Below, one piece after another: positions 21,245-29,630 of a DNA stretch of 64,000 nucleotides. Location: the NCBI GenBank assembly GCA_024233975.1, contig JACKOX010000010.1, positions 60,245 to 124,244 on the forward strand, given 5' to 3'. Below the pieces are notes generated by a model. It saw only the letters and a list, made by a program, of their open reading frames with translations, did not search any database and had not been told where the DNA came from. Source of the DNA: Rhodanobacteraceae bacterium. Its GTDB lineage: Bacteria > Pseudomonadota > Gammaproteobacteria > Xanthomonadales > Xanthomonadaceae. The position numbers were made by a program, and so were the translations under genes. Positions within the stretch are counted from its first letter, which is position 1. Each line of letters begins with the position of its first letter.

Positions 21245-22000
21245 TCAGCCAGCCGTCCCCGCAGCGGTGACGATGGCCAGAAAATCCGAGGCGACCAGGG
21301 AAGCGCCGCCAATCAAACCACCGTCGATGTCTGGCTGCGCGAACAGCTCGGCCGCGGTGGCAGGTTTGACGCTACCGCCGTAAAGAATCGGTAGCGAGCT
21401 CGCTATTCTAGCATCGCGTGAAGCAACTTCGCTACGGAGAAAAGCGTGAACCGCTTGGGCATCGGCTGGGGCGGCGCTCAGACCGGTGCCAATCGCCCAT
21501 ACCGGCTCGTAGGCAATGATGGCGCCTTCGAAGGCCTGACTGCCCAGCAGCTTGAATACTGGCTCCAGCTGCTGTTCCAGCGCCCACTGGGTCTGTTCGG
21601 CACGACGCTGGTGCTCGGTTTCGCCCACGCAGAGCACGGGGACCAGCCCCGCCGCCTTTGCGGCAGCAAACTTCTCGGCGACCAGCAGCGAGCTTTCGCC
21701 GTGGTACTGGCGGCGCTCGGAATGACCGACCAGACCATAGCGGCAGCCGATGTCGGCCAGCATGTGCGCGGAAATTTCACCGGTATAGGCACCCTCGCGA
21801 CGGGAGCTGACGTCCTGCGCGCCAAAGCCGCAGCGGTCACCAAAACGCGACAGCAGGTCCGACAGGTACGGCAGCGGCGGAAAGATCAGAACCTCGACGC
21901 CCTCCGGAAACGGACTGGCGCAGACCTCTTCCAACAGCGACCGTCCGAAATCCCGGCTGCCATTCATCTTCCAGTTGCCCGCCACGATGCGCTGTCGCAT
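21245..22000 (-). CDS. tpiA: Triosephosphate isomerase
   Basis: TpiA interconverts dihydroxyacetone phosphate and glyceraldehyde 3-phosphate. From the start at 22000 (MRQRIVAGNWKMNG) the product is 251 aa, family length. Visible: GNWKMNG with the catalytic Lys, GHSERR with the catalytic His, and YEPVWAIGTG with the catalytic Glu. A strong GGGAGG ribosome binding site precedes the start. In relatives glmM often lies directly upstream; here about 2.7 kb of other genes intervene. Confidence 0.98.
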   Translation of the reverse strand: MRQRIVAGNWKMNGSRDFGRSLLEEVCASPFPEGVEVLIFPPLPYLSDLLSRFGDRCGFGAQDVSSRREGAYTGEISAHMLADIGCRYGLVGHSERRQYHGESSLLVAEKFAAAKAAGLVPVLCVGETEHQRRAEQTQWALEQQLEPVFKLLGSQAFEGAIIAYEPVWAIGTGLSAAPADAQAVHAFLRSEVASRDARIASSLPILYGGSVKPATAAELFAQPDIDGGLIGGASLVASDFLAIVTAAGTAG

Positions 22001-22106
22001 GTCGCCTCCCGAAGCCAGTTCCACAGGGGCGCCAAGGATAGCGGTGACGGCCGCATCGGGCCAGACGGTCCAGCGTGTCACGCGGCAAATCGGGGTTTAC
22101 GGCAAG

Positions 22107-22949
22107 ATGGGGTTCCTCCGGATCGGCCCGTTGAACGTGACTGAACCCACGACAGACCGCAAACCCCATGCCCTCATCACCGGCGCCTCGGCCGGCATCG
22201 GCACTGCCCTCGCCCGCGAATACGCGCGCCGTGGAGTGCCGCTGGTGTTGACCGCCCGCCGCGCGGACCGACTGCAATCACTGGCTGACGAGCTCTCCGC
22301 TCAGGTGGCCGTGACCGTCCTGCCCGCCGATCTCGCGGACCCGGCGGCACCCAAGGCGCTGTTCGATCAATGCCAGAATCTCGGCCTGTTCATCGGCACG
22401 CTGGTGAACAACGCGGGTTACGGCGTACCCGGGCGCTACCTGTCGTCTGACTGGGAAACCCACCGCGATTTCCTGCAGGTGATGCAGACCGGCGTCGCCG
22501 AGCTTTGCCATCGTTTCCTGCCGGCCATGGAATCCGCGGGCTACGGGCGTATCCTCAATATTGCATCGCTGGCGGGACTGGTGCCCGCCTCCGCCGGCCA
22601 CACGCTCTATGGCGCAAACAAGGTCTGGCTGATCCGTTTCAGCGAATGCCTGGCGCTGGAATGCCGCGATCGTGGCGTGAACGTCACCGCACTCTGCCCG
22701 GGATTCACCTGGAGCGAGTTCCACGACGTGAACGGAATGCGTGGCAACGTGTCCAAGTTGCCGGGCTATCTCTGGCAGGATGCTGAAAGCGTGGCGCGGG
22801 TCGGCATCGATGCGGTGGAAGCAGGCCGCACCGTCGTCCTGACCAAGGGCATCAACAAGGTGATCGCCGGCCTCAGCAAATACTTGCCCGCACCGCTCGC
22901 ACGCGCGATCGTCAGCAGCAAGTCGAAGGACTTCCGGGACGCGGACTAG
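22107..22949 (+). CDS. Short-chain dehydrogenase/reductase (DltE/YdfG-like group)
   Basis: An NAD(P)-dependent oxidoreductase of unknown substrate, 280 aa from the ATG at 22107. The Rossmann glycine motif TGASAGIG is at about residues 25-32, NNAG at 101-104, the catalytic Ser near 154, and YGANK (YxxxK) at 168-172. It is divergent from tpiA. The start is uncertain: a GTG at 22137 would remove ten residues and neither has a strong ribosome binding site. It is followed 32 bases later by the DUF6445-like gene on the same strand, so the two are likely cotranscribed. Confidence 0.88.
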   Translation: MGFLRIGPLNVTEPTTDRKPHALITGASAGIGTALAREYARRGVPLVLTARRADRLQSLADELSAQVAVTVLPADLADPAAPKALFDQCQNLGLFIGTLVNNAGYGVPGRYLSSDWETHRDFLQVMQTGVAELCHRFLPAMESAGYGRILNIASLAGLVPASAGHTLYGANKVWLIRFSECLALECRDRGVNVTALCPGFTWSEFHDVNGMRGNVSKLPGYLWQDAESVARVGIDAVEAGRTVVLTKGINKVIAGLSKYLPAPLARAIVSSKSKDFRDAD

Positions 22950-22981
22950 CGCCCACCAACCAGCACAAAACCGAGTCGGCC

Positions 22982-23668
22982 ATGCAGATCAACTACGGCA
23001 ACCCCTACGCTCCGCAGATCCGTGAACTCCCCTACGAAGCCCCCGTCGAGGGGCAGAACTACTGGGTATTCGACGACGTACTGCCCAATGCGGCGGATAT
23101 CCGCGAGCGCTGCCTGAACAAGTCCGACTGGCTGCTGGGCTTTCCCCACCGACAGGAAACCTGGCCGGGCCGCCGCGCCATCCCGGCGCTGGAGCCAGCG
23201 GAACTTGAAGTACTGGAAGCCCGCGTTCGCGAGGCCACCGGCTCCGGGAAACTATGGGTCGAAACCGCACCCGGTGGCGCCCGCCTCAACCACAACTGCG
23301 TACAGGTGGTCGGTGGAAGGGAAGGCCAGGTCAGGCCGCACACCGACTCACGCCAGCTGTGCAAGTACGCGGCCGTCCTCTACCTGACACCCAATGCGCC
23401 GAAGAATGGTGGCACCAGTTTCTTCCGACAGCGAATGCCGAACGGAAAGATGGGCGGCAACCAGGTGGTGGCACCGAACAACAACATGATTGACGCGCTG
23501 GGTACGCGTTTCGTACCACCCAATGCTTTTGTCGAGGACAAGCGCATCAAGAACCAGTTCAACCGGCTACTGGTCTACACCGCCTCGATGATCCACAGCG
23601 CCACCGCCTACTTCGGCCAGACCATGGCCGACGAACGAATGGCCGCGGTGTTCTTCTGGATGGCCTGA
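22982..23668 (+). CDS. DUF6445-like putative Fe(II)/2-oxoglutarate-type oxygenase
   Basis: A 228-aa soluble protein resembling the DUF6445 family, known mainly as uncharacterised proteins. Spacing of potential metal ligands suggests a double-stranded beta-helix oxygenase fold: PHTD with His120 and Asp122, His205 in ASMIHSATAYFG, and Arg219 in a DERMAA strand that could bind a co-substrate. No signal peptide or membrane segment. It is the second gene of a two-gene unit with the SDR and converges on the IPNS-like gene, whose stop is 32 bases away. Family assignment is from recall; the oxygenase role is inference. Confidence 0.7.
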   Translation: MQINYGNPYAPQIRELPYEAPVEGQNYWVFDDVLPNAADIRERCLNKSDWLLGFPHRQETWPGRRAIPALEPAELEVLEARVREATGSGKLWVETAPGGARLNHNCVQVVGGREGQVRPHTDSRQLCKYAAVLYLTPNAPKNGGTSFFRQRMPNGKMGGNQVVAPNNNMIDALGTRFVPPNAFVEDKRIKNQFNRLLVYTASMIHSATAYFGQTMADERMAAVFFWMA

Positions 23669-23700
23669 GCCGGCCCCGGCAGACGCCAGGTCAGCCCGGC

Positions 23701-24636
23701 TCAAATCAGCTTGATCTCACGCAGGCGCTCTTCCAGATAACCCTGCGCGGTGATGGGCTCTGGATAGCGGCTCGGGTTCTCGTCGGTGATGCACTGCGAC
23801 AGCACGTCGATGACGAAGTCCGGATTCGGGTGCAAGAAGAACGGCGTCGAATAGCGCGGCTGGCGCGCCAGGTCACCCGGCGGATTGGTCACGCGATGCG
23901 TGGTCGACGGATACACGTGGTTGGTCAGGCGCTGCAGCATGTCGCCGATGTTGACCACGATGGTGTCCTCGTCGGCGGTGAACGGAATCCACTCGCCCTT
24001 GCGTGACAGCACCTCAAGACCCGCCGCGCTGGCGCCAACCAGCAACGTGATCAGGTTGATGTCCTCGTGGGCGCCCGCGCGCACGTTGGGCACGTCTGTG
24101 GTGGTGATCGGCGGATAGTGGATCGGCCGCAGGATGGAGTTGCCGTAGTTGGTCTTGTCGGCGAAGTAGTCTTCCGGCAGGTCGATATGCAGCGCCAGCG
24201 CGCTCAGTACGCGGCTGCCCAGCGCATCCAGCGCCTGGTACAGGCCGTAGCCGAATTCGCGGAAACCATCGACCTCGGTCGGCCACAGATTCGCGGGCAT
24301 GTCGTCGGCGTACTTGGAGTCACGCGGGATCTCCCGACCGATATGCCAGAACTCCTTCAGGTCGAAGTGCTTGGAGCCCTTGGCCGTTTCGATGCCGAAC
24401 GGCGTATAGCCACGCGCACCGCCGCCACCGGGGACGTGGTATTTCTTCTTCACCTCATCCGGCAGCGCAAAGAACGCTTTGAACACGCCATAGGCGCCGT
24501 TGATCAGCTCATCGGAAATGCCGTGACCGTTGATGCCGCAGAAGCCCCACTCGCGGTAGGCAGCGCCAAGCTCGGCGACAAAGGCGTCGCGGTCACTGTC
24601 GAAGCGGCGGATATCAAGGGTGGGGATCTGGCTCAT
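23701..24636 (-). CDS. Isopenicillin N synthase-like 2-oxoglutarate/Fe(II) dioxygenase
   Basis: A member of the non-haem iron dioxygenase family that includes isopenicillin N synthase and plant 2-oxoglutarate oxygenases; the substrate is unknown. 311 aa from the ATG at 24636 (MSQIPTLDIRRF); an ATG nine bases upstream is also possible. The N-terminal DIOX_N domain shows WGFCGINGHGI. The metal triad is His190/Asp192 (GAHEDIN) and His247 (TTHRVTNP). The RYST motif (Arg261) fits the co-substrate carboxylate site. Bacterial members of this group act in diverse oxidations, so no pathway is claimed. It precedes no obvious partner on its own strand. Confidence 0.85.
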   Translation of the reverse strand: MSQIPTLDIRRFDSDRDAFVAELGAAYREWGFCGINGHGISDELINGAYGVFKAFFALPDEVKKKYHVPGGGGARGYTPFGIETAKGSKHFDLKEFWHIGREIPRDSKYADDMPANLWPTEVDGFREFGYGLYQALDALGSRVLSALALHIDLPEDYFADKTNYGNSILRPIHYPPITTTDVPNVRAGAHEDINLITLLVGASAAGLEVLSRKGEWIPFTADEDTIVVNIGDMLQRLTNHVYPSTTHRVTNPPGDLARQPRYSTPFFLHPNPDFVIDVLSQCITDENPSRYPEPITAQGYLEERLREIKLI

Positions 24637-24739
24637 GGAAGGCATCCAGGAAGTGATGGGGCATGACGTGGTTGAGGCGCCATTCTAGCGATCTGGAGCC
24701 GTCAGTGGCTTGATCGCAATCAGGGTTCTGTAATGGCGC

Positions 24740-26074
24740 TCAGGCCGCGCTGACCGCGGCGACCAGCTGCTCCTGGATCTCCGCCAGCAGGACCGCATCG
24801 TCCGTCTCCACGGTGACGCGGATGACCGGCTCGGTACCGGAGGGTCGCAGGAAGGCACGGCCGCGGCCGTCAAGCCGCTGCTGCGCTCCATCAAGCGCCG
24901 CCAGCACGCCCGGATGGGCCACGCGTTCACGACCGCGATCCAGCCGCAGGTTCCTGGTCACCTGAGGTACCTTGCGGACGCCGGCACACAACGAGCGCAG
25001 CGATTCGCCACGACGCTGAATCACCTCAAGGACCTGCAGCGCGCTGACGATACCGTCGCCCGTGCTGGCCTTGTCCAGCACCAGCAGATGACCCGATGCC
25101 TCGCCGCCCAGCACACCGCCCTGCTCGACCAGCATGCGATGCACGTAGCGATCACCGACGTTGGCGCGCAGGAACGGAACCCCGCGCTCACGGAAGGCTC
25201 GCTCGAGCCCGTAGTTGGTCATCAGCGTGCCGACCACCGGCCCGGTCGATCCGGCGTGCTCGGCACGGTCCGTGGCCAGGATGTAGAGCAGGTCGTCGCC
25301 ATCCACGACCTCGCCGTCGGCGTCCACCATCAGCACGCGGTCGCCGTCGCCATCGAAGGCGATACCAAGCTGCGCACCACGCTCGCGCACCCGTGTGCTC
25401 AGCGCGTCGAGATGCGTGGAACCGCAGCCCTCGTTGATGTTGAGGCCATCGGGCGACACGCCGATGGCGTCGACGGTGGCGCCCAGTTCGGCCAGCAGCT
25501 TGGGTGCGATCTGGTAGGTTGCGCCATGCGCGCAGTCGACCACCAGGTCCAGCCCCGACAGCGAAAGTGAATCCGGCACCGTGGATTTGCAGAACTCGGC
25601 GTAGCGCGTCGCCGCCGCCTCGATGCGCCGCGCCTTGCCCAGCGCGACCGACTCGACCGTGCTGAAGGCCTTGTCCAGCTCTGCCTCGATGGCCAACTCC
25701 AGCTCATCGGACAGTTTCTCGCCGCGCGCATCGAAAAACTTGATGCCGTTGTCGAAGTGCGGATTGTGCGAAGCACTGATCACGATGCCGGCATCGGCGC
25801 GCAGCGAGCGCGTGAGCCAGGCCACGCCCGGCGTCGGCATTGGCCCCAGCAGCTGCACGTTGGCGCCGGCGGCGACCAGGCCGGCTTCCAGCGCCGACTC
25901 GAACATGTAACCGGAAATCCGCGTGTCCTTGCCGATCACCACGCTGGCGTGACGCTCGCCACCCAGCACGCGACCCACGGCCCAGCCCAGCTTGAGCACG
26001 AAGTCCGCTGAAATCGCACCCTGCCCGACCCGGCCACGGATGCCGTCGGTGCCAAACCATCGCTTGTCGGTCAT
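24740..26074 (-). CDS. glmM: Phosphoglucosamine mutase
   Basis: GlmM converts glucosamine-6-phosphate to glucosamine-1-phosphate for UDP-N-acetylglucosamine, feeding peptidoglycan and lipopolysaccharide synthesis. The product is 444 aa, full length. The N-terminal FGTDGIRG, the catalytic phosphoserine Ser102 in ISASHNP, the metal loop DGDGDR and the C-terminal phosphate loop RPSGTEP are intact. The start lies 11 bases after the restored end of the DUF1684 gene, suggesting an operon with mutL and DUF1684 upstream. Confidence 0.97.
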   Translation of the reverse strand: MTDKRWFGTDGIRGRVGQGAISADFVLKLGWAVGRVLGGERHASVVIGKDTRISGYMFESALEAGLVAAGANVQLLGPMPTPGVAWLTRSLRADAGIVISASHNPHFDNGIKFFDARGEKLSDELELAIEAELDKAFSTVESVALGKARRIEAAATRYAEFCKSTVPDSLSLSGLDLVVDCAHGATYQIAPKLLAELGATVDAIGVSPDGLNINEGCGSTHLDALSTRVRERGAQLGIAFDGDGDRVLMVDADGEVVDGDDLLYILATDRAEHAGSTGPVVGTLMTNYGLERAFRERGVPFLRANVGDRYVHRMLVEQGGVLGGEASGHLLVLDKASTGDGIVSALQVLEVIQRRGESLRSLCAGVRKVPQVTRNLRLDRGRERVAHPGVLAALDGAQQRLDGRGRAFLRPSGTEPVIRVTVETDDAVLLAEIQEQLVAAVSAA

Positions 26075-26085
26075 GCGCGACTCCG

Positions 26086-27038
26086 TCAGTGCAGGCTGCC
26101 GCGGTACTTCTTTTCACCCGCGTTGATGGTGAGGTTCAGGCGATTCTCCGGCGGCGGCAGCGGACAGGTCGAGTACTCGTTGAAGGCACAAGGCGGGTTG
26201 TAGGCCTGGTTGAAGTCGACGATCGTGTGGACCGTCCTCGCCCGGAGGTGCGCGTAGAGGAAACGCCCGGCCCATACGTGGTCTTGCCGCTGGTGCGGTC
26301 GGCGAAGATCAGGAACAGCTCACCATCGCCTTCATCGACCGCTTCGAGGCTGTATTCCTGCCCGTCCTTGGTGAAGATCACCCGCCCCGGGTTGGCCATG
26401 TCGTCCAGCGTATTGATCACCGATGCGATCTTGATGGTCTGGCCGGGCGGGTGCGCCTCGAAGCGCGCGTCGAAACGCCATTCCGGCGTCACGTCGAAAT
26501 AATCTATGCCGAGGAAACCGGTGCGGGTCTTCGCTTCGGCATCCTTGACCCGCAGACCGAGACGACCACTGCGCTCGATCACGGTGAAACCGGCCTCCTG
26601 CCCATCGAACGCCACCTGACTCGGTGTACCGCTGCTGTCGGGAGCCAGCTCGACCGGGCCATCGGGAGTCATGCCGTCAACGGTAATCCCGGCCTCCGCC
26701 TGCGGAGTCAGCGTGACCTTGCCGTCCGCCAGCCGGATGCGACCGATATGCGCGGGCCCCGTGGTCAACTGGACATCGTTGTCGTCCGCCGAACCGAGGC
26801 TGTGATCGCCCGGTTCCAGCCAATGGAGGCCGACCAGACTGAGCCAGCCATTGGTTCGCTTCAGCCGCTCCACCCGGCCCTCGCGCCAAGCCATGGTTTC
26901 ATCCACCAGCGACTTTGGCGCGGCGTCAGCGCTATCGGCCACATCCGCACCGGCAACGGACGACGTCACCGGCTTCTGGCTGCAGGCCGCCACTGACAAC
27001 AGGCCAGCGGCGAGCAGGATGTTGAGGGATTTGCGCAT
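26086..27038 (-). pseudogene. DUF1684 lipoprotein gene, interrupted by a one-base frameshift
   Basis: The N-terminus is a lipoprotein signal (MRKSLNILLAAGLLSVAAC), followed by the DUF1684 core (NGWLSLVGLHWLEPGDHSLG; FFDVTPEWRFDARF-like segment; LIFADRTSGKTTYG). After TTYGPG the frame turns into Arg/Ser/Thr-rich junk and would stop at 26136. In the next frame the expected family C-terminus continues: GRFLYAHL, then IVDFNQAYNPPCAF and CPLPPPENRLN, ending at a stop at 26086, only 11 bases before glmM. One missing C in the run at about 26264-26274 explains both. Either a real inactivation or a base-calling error. DUF1684 function is unknown. Confidence 0.82.
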
Positions 27039-27125
27039 GATTTCGTCCTCTTTACGACGTGAACAGCATGGAGGCTGGCGCGGCCAGCATCAATCCCAGG
27101 GCGTCATGGCCATTCGCCATGCAGG

Positions 27126-28985
27126 TCACTCCCCACGCAAAAACAGGCGGTCAAGCTCATGACGCGTGATCCGCACCCAGGTCGGCCGGCCGTGGTTGCA
27201 TTGCCCGGACCGCTCGGTGGCCTCCATGTCGCGCAGCAGCGCGTTCATTTCCGGAATGCTGAGACGCCGGTTGGCACGCACCGAGCCGTGGCAGGCCATG
27301 GTCGACAGCAGTTCGTTGCGCTGCGCTTCCACGCGCTCGCTGCGGCCGTGTTCGATCAGGTCGGCCAGCACATCGAGCACCAGCGCGCGCACGTCGACGC
27401 CTTCCAGCAGAGACGGAATGCCGCGCACCAGGATCGACTGCGGACCACCGCGACGGATCTCGAAGCCCAGCGCCAGCAGCGCCTCATCGAAGTTCTCCAC
27501 CGCATCGGCCTCGCGTTCGCTGACGGCAAGGTTCATCGGCACCAGCAACGGCTGGCTGCGGATGCCCTGCCGATCCTGTGCGGCCTTCAGGCGCTCGTAG
27601 GTGATGCGCTCGTGCGCGGCGTGCATGTCGACCATGATCAGGCCGTCGGGATGCTCGGCCAGCACGAAGATGCCGAACAACTGGGCAATGGCGAAGCCCA
27701 GCGGCGGAACATCACTCGCTTCGACGCCTTCAGCGACCGCATCTACGCCACCCACTTCAACATCCGTCGACGTCATCGGCTGGGCATTGCCCGAGCCATA
27801 GAGCTGCCGATACTGCGCGACCTGCTCCTGCACGTTCAGGCGCATCGACCCCTGCTGCGGTCGAATCCAGCCCAGACTGGCGCGCTCGCCACCGTTCTCG
27901 GCTGCGGATTCCGCCACGCCATTCGCTGATGCGAAGGCCGCCGGTTGTCGAGCAGGTGCACCGCCTTCCGAACCGGCACGCGCGCCTGCCAACGCCGAAT
28001 GCAGCGCGCGGAAGATGAAGTCATGCACCTGGCGGCCATCTCGGAAACGCACTTCGTGCTTGGCCGGGTGCACATTCACGTCCACGCGCCGCGGATCAAT
28101 TTCCAGACGCAGCACGAACACCGGGTGGCGGCCGTGGTACAGCACGTCGGAGTACGCCTGGCGAACCGCGTGGCTGATCAAGCGGTCGCGCACGGCACGA
28201 CCGTTCACGAAGAAATACTGCTGATCGGCCTGGCCACGCGCCGCCGTCGGCAAACCCACGCGACCCACTAGGCGCAGGCCCGCCGCTGATTCGTCGATAG
28301 CGATACTCTGCTTCAGAAAGTCAGCGCCCAGGCCTTCGCCGAGACGACGGTCGTCCATCCCGCTGTCGCCACCCACCGCATCAGCCGGCCGATACAGGCG
28401 CGTCGCCTTGCCGTTGTGCGACAGACGAAATGCCACGTCCGGCCGCGCCAGCGCCAGCACGCGCAGCAGTTCTTCGATGTGTCCATACTCGGTGCGTTCG
28501 GTGCGCAGGAAGCGGCGCCGCGCCGGCACATTGAAGAACAGGTCGCGCACTTCCAGCGTGGTGCCTGGCGGATGCGCGTGCGGTCTTGGCTCGCCGACCT
28601 TGCCGCCATCCACCTCGATGCGCATGGCGTGCTCGGCATCCGGTGGCCGCGAGGTCAGCGCGAAGCGCGACACCGAGGCGATCGACGGCAACGCCTCGCC
28701 GCGAAAACCCAGCGTCATCACCGATTCCAGGTCATCCAGGTTGGCGATCTTGCTGGTGGCATGCCGCGACACCGCCAGCGGCAGCTCCTCGGGCGCGATG
28801 CCAATACCGTCATCACGGATGCGGATCAGCGCCGCACCACCCTGCTCGATATCCACGTCAATGCTCGATGCCCCGGCATCCAGCGCGTTCTCAACCAGTT
28901 CCTTGACCACCGACGACGGCCGCTCCACTACCTCGCCGGCGGCGATCTGGTTGATCAGGGCTTCAGGAAGCTGGCGGATGCTCAA
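27126..28985 (-). CDS. mutL: DNA mismatch repair protein MutL
   Basis: MutL links MutS mismatch recognition to strand incision and excision. The product is 619 aa. N-terminal GHKL ATPase motifs: ELVENALDAGA, DDGIGIA and GFRGEALPSIASV. The C-terminal domain has DMHAAHERITYE, fitting the DxHAxxExxxxE motif of endonuclease-proficient MutL proteins, and CNHGRPTWV near the C-terminus. No mutH is in this window. It lies in the nnr-tsaE-amiC-mutL order known from many gammaproteobacteria, though miaA and hfq do not follow. Confidence 0.97.
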   Translation of the reverse strand: MSIRQLPEALINQIAAGEVVERPSSVVKELVENALDAGASSIDVDIEQGGAALIRIRDDGIGIAPEELPLAVSRHATSKIANLDDLESVMTLGFRGEALPSIASVSRFALTSRPPDAEHAMRIEVDGGKVGEPRPHAHPPGTTLEVRDLFFNVPARRRFLRTERTEYGHIEELLRVLALARPDVAFRLSHNGKATRLYRPADAVGGDSGMDDRRLGEGLGADFLKQSIAIDESAAGLRLVGRVGLPTAARGQADQQYFFVNGRAVRDRLISHAVRQAYSDVLYHGRHPVFVLRLEIDPRRVDVNVHPAKHEVRFRDGRQVHDFIFRALHSALAGARAGSEGGAPARQPAAFASANGVAESAAENGGERASLGWIRPQQGSMRLNVQEQVAQYRQLYGSGNAQPMTSTDVEVGGVDAVAEGVEASDVPPLGFAIAQLFGIFVLAEHPDGLIMVDMHAAHERITYERLKAAQDRQGIRSQPLLVPMNLAVSEREADAVENFDEALLALGFEIRRGGPQSILVRGIPSLLEGVDVRALVLDVLADLIEHGRSERVEAQRNELLSTMACHGSVRANRRLSIPEMNALLRDMEATERSGQCNHGRPTWVRITRHELDRLFLRGE

Positions 28986-29060
28986 GAGCGAAAACCAGTG
29001 GGAAAACGCCCATTTTACCAGCGACCGTGATCCAACAGGTCTGAATCACCCCGTCAATGG

Positions 29061-29593
29061 TCAACGTCCCAAAAATCCTCGTTGGCGTCGCAGCAGCACC
29101 AGCAAGATGGAAAGCGACACCAGGATGCCCATCTGTGCGGCCGATGTGGCCGGCACGGCCACTAGCTCGGGATTGAGTACTCGAACCCGAGTCTCCACCA
29201 CGGACAGCGGTGTCCCAAAAGCCAGTCCGTATGCCCGGACCGTATACGTCCCTGTTTCCAGACCGCCCAGTTCAATCGTTCCCGAAAAGGCCGGCGGCGT
29301 CCCGCAGACAATCGGCCCCTGTCGGGGAATCAGCTCGTAGTGCGCTTCAATCAGACCGGGTGCCACCGTCACCTCGGTAACGCGGTACCCATCAAAACCG
29401 CAGGCGTTGGCAGGTATCAGGAAATACAGCGTGACCGGTTGCGACGTCACAGCCGGGTTCGGGTGAACACTGGCCGGGTGATACCAGTTGGCAGGAACCT
29501 GAGCGACCACTGGCAATGCCAGACCCGCGCAGGCAAGGCCTAGCCAAAAAAAAATATATGCCGACCGTTCGATATGAAATGCGCTTTTCGCAT
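29061..29593 (-). CDS. Small exported protein with a C-terminal sorting-like tail; frame broken at a T9 tract
   Basis: I do not recognise the family. The open frame from about 29555 down encodes a mature region (VPANWYHPASVHPNPAVT...) with two Cys and a beta-rich middle. It ends in VPATSAAQMGILVSLSILLVLLRRQR, a short motif, one membrane helix and basic residues, which resembles IPTL-CTERM/PEP-CTERM tails. No ATG opens this frame. An ATG at 29593 in another frame reads MRKAHFISNGRHIFF and meets a stop just past a run of nine T. One extra T would join it in frame to WLGLACAGLALPVVAQ, completing a signal peptide. The gene is either phase-variable, slippage-dependent, dead, or miscalled. It sits between amiC and mutL. 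Confidence 0.6.
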
Positions 29594-29630
29594 GACGGCC
29601 AGCTTGCCGCTACGAAGTTACGACCTCATT

